A stretch of 64,000 bases of DNA from Haliclystus octoradiatus. Lineage: Eukaryota; Cnidaria; Staurozoa; Stauromedusae; Haliclystidae. Positions 34,501 through 46,500 of this stretch are shown here, one piece after another. Made by a program: the position numbers and the translations under genes. Where the stretch lies: NCBI GenBank assembly GCA_916610825.1, contig OU744446.1:27604445-27668444 (forward strand), written 5' to 3'. Under the pieces are notes generated by a model that did no database searches, was not told where the DNA came from, and was given only the letters and a program-made list of their open reading frames with translations. The first letter of the stretch is position 1. Each line of letters begins with the position of its first letter.

Positions 34501-37500
34501 AAGTTGTGTTGTGCTTAATCCAGACTTCTGTATTTGGGAGGTTTGGGACATTCCTGAAGCCAAAGCAGCCCCTTTTTGATTTATTATATCATGGCTTGTT
34601 TACGGTTGAATTCTTACCAAAATCAAAATTAGAGTTTCATCAACGAGCAAAGTTATTTGTCGATCATATACATATTACAGTTGCTTAAAATGCTATAAAT
34701 CACTGTAATTATACCTTTTGACTGTCTCGTTGAGACTCTCATTTTGATCTTCTGTTTCTTTGCCATTTGAAACTATTGGATTGTGATCAACTTTTTTATT
34801 GCTAGCCTTTGTAGTTGTTTTCTTTGTGATAAATTGTGAAGCTTCAATGTCTAATGGGTCAACATCATCAAACCAGATGTCTGTTTCAGCTCTAACAAAA
34901 ATATGAACAGAACAAATACAAATATCGAGTTTGGAAAGCTTGATCATTTTTAAAAACTGTTTTTATAGTTTTAGAAAGATAATTGTAAGAACATGTGACT
35001 CAATGGATGGGGAACAGCTTTGACGACAGAGCACTTGAGCTCAGATAGATAGAATTGCCTGTGGTTCAAATCTGCTGTAACGTCAACTCAGGATTTTCCT
35101 CATCCGAACATCAAATGAGTATCACCTTGTGATGTGTGATGGTGGTTAGAATAAAGAAGAATGATTCCCATCACAAAGATGCATCACTGCTTCTAGACCA
35201 TCTTGGCATATGCACAATGCACCCCTTGTGAAAAAAGTTCATGAACTCATGAACTGTTAGCTTGCTCGCAGATTCGCTGGCAAAATGTAAACTTGGTAAA
35301 CAGTAGAGTCTGCTAACTCAAGCAAAAAAGCTTGCTTTTGCTGATTCAGCACGGGGCGTGGAAAGGTGTAAAAATTATTGTCTTAAAAGGACTGTGATTC
35401 GACACCAACATTTTCTGGCGGCGAATCAGCGAAGTGTATTTCAAAGAGAGGCTTGGTGGGCTAGACTGTAACAACTCCCCTTCCTTGTTATTTTCTTTCA
35501 AGTTGCATGCCTTTCAAAATCGTTTTGAACATTTGCAACCAGGTTTGGAATAAACTTCAATGCCAAAAATTGAGAATTAATATCATTTCCAAGACGTGAC
35601 GTGTTGGAGCCATTAACTGTCGTAATTGCATCAATTATTTCTACTCAAATCTCTGATTAGTCTCACAAATGTATGAAATGTTTTGGACAGCGTTTTTATT
35701 CAAATCTACTACAAGCATAGAGGCGCTACACGAAAACAACATGGCAAGGAAAATTAATTCAACAAACAATAAACATTTTAGTTCAGCCGCAGTATTTAAT
35801 GGCTATAAAAAGGAAGCTATTGTCGAGCCACTGTTTTTGGTGCTCTTCTTATTTTCATTATGATTACTCTGTATTTGCTTTGTTCGTTTGACAAAATAAG
35901 TCTATCAGGCGGCTAATTTAAATTCTTAGCGGGTTGAGTCTAATTCCGGTGAAGCATGAATTAATGAAGTAGACCATTTGATCATTACTGATGTTAAAGT
36001 CTAATTTCAGATTTATTGAAAACTTTTCCCTAAAATTAATTGTGAAATTCTTATTGTAAATAACAGTATTGTAAGTAACGTATTTTCCGCTACTTTTTAA
36101 TTTTTCCGTTACTTTTCACGTTACTTTTTAATTTTCCTGTTATTTTCCACAAAATATTGACGCACAACACATTTGTTTAAAAGGACAAGACACGAAACGA
36201 AAGCATAACACTTCATAGAAAGCTTGCTGATTGTTCCGTGCAATTCAATACCTACGTGTTTCTGTGTCAATGTTCAACATTTTGTTGCTATTTTTACTAT
36301 TTGATTGTTATATATTTATTTTTATATTGGGTTTCTTCTCTCTGTGCTATTTTGTGGATCTGAATGGTACAATTAAATAGTATTGCATTGTTTAAATTTA
36401 TGCAAGAAATGTGTATAAATGCTGTAGATAAGACCAGGGATTATCATATTTCAAACACATCATATTATGTGGACAAGCTTTTGATGACTGTTAAATTAAC
36501 AAATTCTGAGATGGACAAACAGCATACAACGTTACCTTATTTTCCTCGAGACAGCTTTGAGCTGCACAGATTTTCAAAAGACAACCGTTCGTTTAAAGCC
36601 GTTTGTTTATTATGCAAACCTTTAAATAAATTGTTATCCTCAAATGTTTCAACAATCCAACCTGCGGAAGCATGTGAAGGTAAGTGCTTTTTATTAACGT
36701 GTTTTGTTTAATATTTTTTCATTTATTGGCATTTTTATCTCATTCGTAGTTTAATTGATTCTTCGTAAATTTCTTAATTTATCTCGTGATAAATAAGTCT
36801 CGTGATAGGGCATCCGCTCTACATATAATAATCGTAAATTTTTTCATTATATATATATATATGTTTTTTACTATTGATATTTGTAGTCTGTTGATGTTGA
36901 AATATATGAAATAAATCTTATTTTATCTGTTCTTATTTCTTCAGAATATTCACACAAACAGCTGGGACATGTTCGAGGATTCATGTACAAAAAATCGTAA
37001 ATCAAGCCAAAAGTTGCGCAATAAAAACAAGTGTGTCGATGTTGTTGATATCATGCCAGCCTCACCTTTTGATTCACGCCCTGTGTCGCAAAAGAGATTC
37101 GATGAATTATTGTTAAAATTTCTCATGGAAGGCTCGATGCCCCTTTCACTGGTTGAGCTGCCGTCCTTTAAATCGTTGATCAATGGTTTACAACCGAGTA
37201 AGGTTATCCCTTGTCGAAAAACCATTGTGAAAAGAGTGGCGGCTGAAGCTGCAACATGTAAATTCAAATTGAAAAGCTTCTTGCTGATGTCGATTATTGC
37301 GCCACAACAACAGACTGCTGGACATCTCGAAGGCGATCATACATCGGCGTAATTGTCCAATGGATCGATAAAAAGACACTACAAAGGATGAGTGGTGCTT
37401 TGGCGTTGAGAAGGCTCAAGGGTGCACTGATAATAATACCAGTTGCAACAAAGATGATGAAAGTAACTGTCTTGAAGAACAGGAATTTGTGGAAGTTGCA

Positions 37501-40500
37501 GCTGAATTGGATGAAGGTATCGGTTTCAGAAGATTATAGTTTGCCTGAACATCAGCGCACACACACACTCTAAACTTGAAATCTACAACGGATGCTAACA
37601 AGGCTTGTGAAAATGTAGTATACAAGAAGATTAGTCGCTCAACATTCTCCAAATGTCAAGCAGCCTGGAATAAAACATCCCGTTCTGCACAAAATGCTGA
37701 AATAGTCCAGTCTGCGTTGAAAGTCAATCTTGTTAAGCCGAACGATACCAGATGGTATTCTGTATACGACTCAGTGGAGGGACTGAATCGATTTTTACAC
37801 CAAGACCAAGATCTATTCAATGAAGTCCTTGACAAAATCGGCGTTCCAAGGTATATTTCTACTTTCATCCTCTGTTTTATTTACACTTTCATTTTATATA
37901 CAATTGTGACTATTATTATTTGTGACATGAATAATCTAATATGCCATGTATGAGAAGGAAATCGTATTTTTCTGTTATTATTTCAATGCTAATTTTAAAA
38001 TTTTAATTACCTTGCTTTTACAGGAAACTAGAATAGTATAGAAAGTTCTGATTAGGATAATATGTTTATTTTATTTTATTGAACTTGTTTTAATTTCCTT
38101 TCAGATTCAAATCAAGTGAAATAAATTTCCTGACCAATTATGCATCTGTAATAAAACCCGTTTCACAAGCACTCGATATACTCCAAGGTGAAAAGCAAGT
38201 GCAAGTGTATATGGGAACACTCGTACCAACTATTGTAATTCTCATTCAAAAATTGGAAAAGAAGCGTTCCACATCTCAAAATTGCATACCTCTAATCAAT
38301 GCCCTGTTGAAAGGAATCCACGATAGATTTGATAATGTTCTGGATGATGCAAGGTTAATAGCTACAGCCATAGTCCATCCTTATTTCAAAGATGATTGGG
38401 TAGATGAAAAAAAAGACAAATCTATGTTTACTGGAATGTTTACAAAGGGTAAGACTAATTAAAATATATTGATGTAATTGGTTTACTATGAAAGAATGTT
38501 GTAACTTGTAAATGCTTGTGTACGTATTGTGTATGATTTGCTAAATTTTATTGGAATTGTTAAATAAGAACGGAATGAATGATAGGGATAGATGCAAGGC
38601 CATTATACATTATTTATTTATTATTGAATCAGTAGGCCTAACTTAATTTGAAATTTTTACATTTTTGCAGGCAAAGAATACGTGGAGAAATTGTTGGAGT
38701 CAACTTCCATTACTGTTGCTGTTAAACAGGAAGACCCAAACGATGACGATAAATATTTTTTCCCAAGAAAAAAACGGATGGTACAAAAAGAGTCAGAGCT
38801 AATCCAGTTCTTGGACAACTGCGATAATAAATTAGAAACATTAAATGCATATCCAGCTTGAAGAGATATTTTTATCATGTTAAACACATCGCTCCCAGCA
38901 AGTGCAGCATATGAAAGACTTTTTAGTGCTGCTGGAATGATATTTAAACCCAATAGAAGTAGATTAAATGATTCTAATTTTGAAAATTGTTTATTCATTA
39001 AGCTAAATTCTAACATTTCAGTTTACTTGAATAATTTAATGATTTACTTTGTATCTACATATGATTTATTCATTATCTTAGATATGATCCTATTATATAT
39101 GTTTCACTGATATCAATTGCATTATTTTGATCTTATTAATTGTGTCCTCTCCTTTGTGTACTCCATGTTAAACCTGATGGAATTCTATACATTTGAAAAA
39201 GTAACGGCAAAAGTAATTGTAACTAGTTACTATTGAATTAAAAGTAACTTGTAATTTTCAAATGTTACTTTTTCGAAAAAGTAACTTCTAAAAGTAACTA
39301 GCTACTTTTTTGCCAAAGTAACTGTAACTGTAACTAGTTACTTTTGAAAAGTAACTTCCCCATCCCTGACTGTTTGTGAACTGTTCAGGAACCCACAAAA
39401 AATGCTCATGAACTGCTCATGAAGTGTTTATGAATTTTTAAGCAATTTCAGGTTCATGAAGCGGCTCGTGGACTTTTCATGAACTTTTTGTGAACTGTTC
39501 ATGAACTCACTAAAATGTTCATGAACTGTTTCTGAAGGGTTTATGAACTTTCGAGCAATCTCACAATCATGAACCCGTTTGTGAACTTTTTATGAACTTT
39601 TGAGCAATTTCACGTTCATGAACCATTTGGTGAACTTTTCATGAACTCAACCAAAAGTGTTCATGAACCCACCAAAAAAGTTCATTAACTGTTTATGAAC
39701 TGCTCATGAAATCATGGATTTTTTTTATAGGGCCAGTGAAAATTTACGATTATTGCTCTCTAAGCAGAAAAAGTCATTTCTCTAAATATAACAAAGAGTG
39801 CATTTGGAAGGGCGATGTCTTCTACATCACTCCTTTTAACAAAGAGTGGATATTTTTCAAAAAACGTAAAATAATTAGATTGATGATTTTTTTTGCTTTC
39901 AACAGAGACATCATTTCATCTAGTAGATGATCACTATTATTTCGGATTTACCTCTTTTCATCTTGAGCTTTCTTGTAGTCTGGCTTTTTAGTCTTTCTAT
40001 GATAAACTCCACCAGCAGATTGCTTCTCTTTCGTCTTGACCTGAAAAGGTACACATTTAATTTTTAATATCCAAGACCCAATCATTAAAAAGGCCTCGGG
40101 AACCTTTTAACGCTTAGGCATTTCAATCTTTAAATTTGTATTTCAAACACTGTATTTCAACTGTCAATTGTTTAACGGATTCTAGTTAACCATACGTTCA
40201 TGTGAAATTCAGTAAATTTGTAAATCTGTAATTTGAATAATCTTCCTCGATTTTGTCAGCTTATTTCTAGAAATTAAAACAGTAATTTACAATAAAATTT
40301 GGACCTCTGAGCACTTTATGGAAGATGTGCAAAAGCGAGATGGTAATTTAAAACGATTCTCTTCTGTCGCATTGTCAATGAAAGAACTTGTTGTTTCCGC
40401 AATTTGGTTTCTAATTTTGGCCGCTTTTCTACAGTTTCATGAGATGCTACAACGTAAATATCTATTTAGCGACTTGCTAAATTTATTGTATTGTTAGAAT

Positions 40501-43500
40501 AACTGGAAAAGCATATTCTGTTAGAGATTACCACTGGTTTGGCTGAAGTACTGCATATAAATTTAAAAACGCCAGAGCTTTGGGAAGATGTTAAAACATG
40601 TTTCAAATCTTTTGGAGATCCCATCAAATTAATGGTGATATATTTTCTTGTCTATTATTCTCTATATGCTGATGCTGAGTTAGGATGCAAAAATGAAGAA
40701 GCTACTCCCATGAAGCCGTTATGGACCAAATACGCCATGTGAACTGACCGATGGCTGTAACTTGCGTTCTTCTCAGGAAATACGTCATTACTCATCACCT
40801 TTTCTATTATGACCTCTGCTCCCCTGCTAAGCGTCTCAACGTATAGGGACCTCTGGCTTGGCTGGATTATAAATAATGACGTCAGTACGGAAGAACGCAA
40901 ACTGCAGACACCGGTTTGTTCGCATGAGGTAATTGGTCCATAATGGCTGCATGGACGTAACTTCTTTATTCTCGTCAAATCAATAGTGCGAACGAACAGA
41001 CACTGCAAACTGACACTTGTAAGTTGATGCTTTCAGCCTACACATTACTATTTCCGGTCATTAATATGCTTATAATTCAACAATGTAGCATTAGCAGCTT
41101 CCTTAAGTTTCTTACTTTCTTAGTCCAATTGGAAGGGGAATGATCAGGTTTATTTGAATTGAAAAACGAGATACTGATCATTTTGCACTTCCTCGTGTTC
41201 GTTGTTGTTATTGCATTTACTATTGTTGACTATTTGCTGGTTTATTGAGCAGTTTTAAACTTTTCATCTACCGTTAGATAACATATACATTCTCATGCTA
41301 CATATTGAAGAAATAAGGTAGGGAATTACAGCTATTGCTTGTTTGCTTCACGCTAGTTTGCTTGTTGATTTATATCACACACAGTACAATCAATAATGGC
41401 TGCATAAACGTCACATCTTCATTGCTGCCAAATTGCCTCTTCCGTGTTTACCTAGTTGTGGGCCAGGAAAGAGCATCAGCCTAGACGATTAATACGCACA
41501 ATTGTAGTATGTAGGCCTACAACTCCAGGGGTCAAAACCATTTTTCAGTGCCTGCGACCGCATAATTTTGCCTTAGAAATGATTGCAAATATTTTCCCAA
41601 CATTTTCCTGGTCAAGCAATTTAAACTGACCTTTTTGATGCATTGAGTAATTACGAATTCTATTGTTTGATAATTGTGCCTGCGACTGCCAGTCCCAGTG
41701 GTCCCAACATTTCATACCCCTGTACAACTCAAGATGTGGTATCTCCTCAAGAAACAACTCTATCAGCCTATCATCTTGGTTAGTTACTTTGATATAGGAT
41801 TTCGTCTACCGAAAAAATTGCTTTGTAATTTATTGCATTATTGTCGATTTCGATGATTGTGATTGAATTAACTAAAAAAGATTAAAGTAAGGCTGAGCAA
41901 TGGTAACTGTACAAGGTAAAGACGGTATCCTTCGCAAACGGATACAAACGATAACTGCTGCAATAATTCTTCACCATATTATAACATCGAATCGAAAGCT
42001 TTCGTTAAAACTCTGATTATGAAGATCACTCTTATCTTACTTTGTCAAGATATTGTCAGCTACTTGCAAACACTGTCCAGATCGTAATTCGTATTTAATT
42101 AAAACCTTTACAATTTTGTATTCTTTTATATCGATGATTAATTACACAAATAAAAAATAACAGGTGCTAAGACAAAATAGACAAAATGATCAAAATCGGA
42201 GATAAAATTGCAAAATGTTATATTCATTATTCACTGCATCTAAATCCATCGCTCACAAGCTACTACGTATGTAATCTAGCCGCTCAGGAGATGTAAGCCT
42301 CTCCGCTCACAACGATATATTCACATGCAGTATACTCGTTTGGCAGGAATGCAGAATACAATGATGGACCTCTCTTTACATTTTTCCGTAAATTTCTTCC
42401 CGTTTTCCGTAAATCAGATGTGCCCGTTTTTCAGGGTTTACATGTAAATGCGGTGGGTCTAAACAGCGGAAGCGCGGAAATCATTGCTTTAAACTCGTGG
42501 CTTTTTAGAGATTGCAGAATCATCAAGCGCGGCGATTCTATTGTCACGCTCTGCGATAGTCTTTCTATAGCCTACCTTATCTTTTATTGATTAATACGAT
42601 GCACTATGAGGAGTGTTGCCTGCATGCTAGTTTTAAGAAGTTATAGTGTTTAATATTTTGATTATCGTTGATTTAATATATTTGTCACTTCAGCATAGAA
42701 TGATCACGAATTCACGATCAGAACCTGTAATTGGATCGAACTCATTGTTCGTCAGATCGCGTCTAATAGATAGATATCTACCGCAACCAACATCACGGAG
42801 TAATTAGGAGAAAACAATGAAAGTTAAAATATTGCATAAATATGATTATATGACGTTCTATAGCTCTAGTCTAAATTATGTACTTAATAATTTGGAATCG
42901 CCATGTGTGAAGATTCTGCAATCTCTAATAAGGCGTCAGCTTAAGACAATGCTTTCCGCGCTTCCGTTGTTTAAACCCATCGATGTAAATGTGATTTTCA
43001 CTCACACAACTGAGACTGGAAATTAAGTTTTTATAAGGCGAAACTAGCCTCACTCCATCACGGCCCTCATTTCCGCGCGGCGCTCCAGTGAGGGCCTGAT
43101 AAAATTTAAGGTTAAAAAGTGTGCCAGAAACCAAAAATATGGTGTGCCCAATCACAGCGCACCTTGATTTCATGTGAGCTGCAGCCAGGTGTTGGTTGGT
43201 CGGCCCATCAAAAAACAATACAATGAGGTGTGAACAAAAATTGAAAGTTGCTAAATTCAGCTATTTTGAATTTCAACATTTTGTAAACAAACTGTTGAAG
43301 AAAACTTAAAACACCAAGTTTACGGGATTATTTTGGATCCAATAGGAGTAACAAAAATAGAAATAATATATTATGTTTATCTCGAAGGACTGTATGAACA
43401 TTATGATGTTTTATGTGGGCGTAGAATACAAAATAAAAGCAGAAAACATCTTGTTTTGACGGAGCGATCGCGTTGTTTTGAATCTTGATTTAAATAATCG

Positions 43501-46500
43501 AAATCAAAGAAATATTTAAAATTTAAGATCGATTCACCAATATACAGCATTGCTCTAATTCCGACTTCCACTTCTCCGTAAATATATAATTCAAAATTGA
43601 CTATATGATAGAATAAACGATTGAAATATAACCTCTGAGAATGATTCAAGCAAGTTTGTTTACATTTTTAGTATTTTATTCACCAACCGGCGCTTGATAA
43701 AACTTCACGTGACATCAAGGTGCGCTGTGATTGGGCACACCATATTTTTGGTTTCTGGCACACTTTTTAACCTTAAATTTTATTAGGCCCTCACTGGAGC
43801 GCCGCGCGGAAATGAGGGCCGTGATGGAATGAGGCTAAGGCGAAACCAGTCTAGTACAGTGTCAGCAAAACAGCTTTCTTTGTATGGTGTCATATTTCCG
43901 CCAAAATTCAACGTTCGTCATTTTATGCTTCGTTTCTCATTTTATGCTTTGATTTTTATTCCTTGTTTCTCATTTTATGCATCGTTCCTCATTTTTTGCT
44001 CCGTTTCTCATTTTATGCTTCGTTTCGTTTTTGTCATCCTGTTTCATTTTATGCTTCATCTCTTATTTTTTGCTTCATTTCTGATTTTATGCTTCGTTTT
44101 GTTTTTGACATCCTGTTTCATTTTATGCTTCGTTTCTGATTCTTCGTCAAGCTTGAGTGGTTTCCCCCTTCGTTCCCCCAGCATGCTGCTCCCATTTCTG
44201 TGCACAACACAGACTAGTGATGGCTGTCGGATATGAGGGTCGGGTGGGATGAGACAGAAACAGTTCAGAAAGGCCCACAATGATTCGAATCACTTCATTG
44301 TTGACTCATTAGCGATGGAGTTCGGACGTTTTATTGTACTTTTGCCATGAATATTCAAAATGCAAAAGAAACATCAAGGCGTGTGGCTGAGCAGCTACTA
44401 ACCACTTCAAATCAAGCTGAGCTCATTCTATATTCAAAGCAACAATTATGTATGTGTTATGTGTATATAATCGGCGTATATAATGTAATGTCTAAAACTC
44501 AGCAAAATCGAATTGGTTGGTTTCCTCTCATTTGAAAAATATGCTGTGCCTGTTTTTATACTTTAAATTGTCACTTTGTTATTCGTAGAGTTGGTTTCAG
44601 TATTTATTAAATAATTTGCAGTTTATCGTGATTATGTTATAAGACTATGTTTAAAGTGGGAATAAACCCCCAGACTATCTTTACATATGTAGTAGAACCC
44701 GACGTGAAAAAAACAATGGCGTAATTTTTTTTTCGATCTGGAAATTATTTCTTGGTGAAAAGCGCCTTCAAAGTGGTGTTTTGACCCAAATGTCGCTGAG
44801 AAAAAAAAGGGATTGGATCTAGCTTTATGACGACAAAGTCACAAGTCGTGCGGTTTATCTAACAGACTCAAGAGTGGGCTGATCACGCGACATAATCTTT
44901 GAGGTGACCTAGCTCCGAGAAGTCACGCAAAAAATATTTCTGACAAGGCTGAGCCATGAACAAACATATAAACTGGCGAATTACGTAAAAAAGATGCAAT
45001 TTGTGATTTCAGGAGCAGAATAAAATCTATTGAAACGCTCGGTCGAAATAATTTCTTGTAGCGTCATTAAGCGCGATGAATCTGATATAGATTGCGGATT
45101 AATACAGATGTCAGGCGGTGCGACTGTTCCTTTGTGACTAGTCTAGTGACACATATTAGTTACGTATTCTGTGTGACCGCAGTACTTCTCAAATCTTAAT
45201 TAGTAGACACGTACCCTTCAAAATAGCTTGATCTTAAGCTATATAAGTTTTAACTATTTTTAACTCTATGATCTGCAAGTTGCTCTTGAGTAAACATTTC
45301 TACAAGATATCCTTTTCATGATCTAAATGTGAATGTAAACTGATTTGATTTGCACGGGCATGCACAGACGACTTTTCCTGGAGTATGGTACTGCAAAGTA
45401 TTAATTGTACTGGAGTTGGTACTGCAAAGTATTAATTGTACTTTTTTCGGATTTATTTAACTATCGGTATTACTAAATTATTAAATAGACATTTTTCAAC
45501 TATCATTTCAACGTTTAAGTTTGAAATTGATGTTCGTCTAGTAAAACTTAAACCATGTAATCGTATAGTTTATACGACTGTATAGATAGATATATTATAC
45601 TCAATAGTCTAACAAAGTGTTCATCATTAATACACCAAGAATTCAATATTTAAAAAACCATTGAGAATTCTTCAGTACATTACACTATAAAATTCTATAA
45701 AATATCGGAAAATAGTACAAACATGATAGTGGGCTCGGACGTTCTTATTCAAGTTTACAGCCGTATACTAGAGCCACTAGAACTACAGTAATGCAGATTC
45801 TATCATTTGTCGGTTTTGCGGTATATCTTCATTGTATAAATTATTATCCTCTCTATCAAAGTTATATGATTAACAAAATTAGGGTTTTGCAATGTGAAGT
45901 CTCGTTCCTTATTCTACATACGCCACAAAATTATTTTACCAGTCTAGTATTCATTCCTTCGGCTAGAAAGTAGAACATGTTAGCACCATGTCGTCACAAT
46001 CTGTAATTTATAGGATGCAGTAATACAGTGCAGAAGTTACTTTGCACAAAATACCTTTCTACAGAGACGAGAAATCAGATGGACAGATTTTGCTTCTGTG
46101 AAAAGAGGACTATAAAACCGACGGCTATGGTGTTCTTAATAGCGTTTCCCACCATACATTATGATTTTTACCCTCAAAAGAACACTCCATTTTCAGTGCA
46201 GACATATGCTTACAACAATAAATTCTACTTAGCTAGCTTTTGTGGTCACCAGAGAATATTTTGATATGTGTTAAATATGTGTGAGAATGAGATGTCAAAA
46301 TATAATCTGTATAACGCGCGCTACGAATGAAATATTTTCTGATTTTTATTTTCTTCAAATTCGTGAACTTTAAAATCATTAAATCATCTGGAATTTTGCT
46401 ACTCTTGAGTTTATATGTTCTTCCTTACCTCAGTTTTGTGGGAGAGAAAAATAGATTGCCGTTACAGAGCTACGCCGTCTCAAACGTAGCATCGCGTGAT

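Noticed and set aside
37416..37868. Minus-strand frames within the hAT element
   Set aside because: Shadows of the transposase coding strand, without domain similarity.
36056..39376. 8 bp target duplication for the hAT element
   Set aside because: The flanks GTAAATAA and ACTGTTTG do not match at the ends I chose.
43829..44236. 135-codon Phe/Tyr-rich frame that looks like a membrane protein
   Set aside because: It is a translation of the tandem motif in the foldback arm. The same happens in the opposite arm at 47228-47539.
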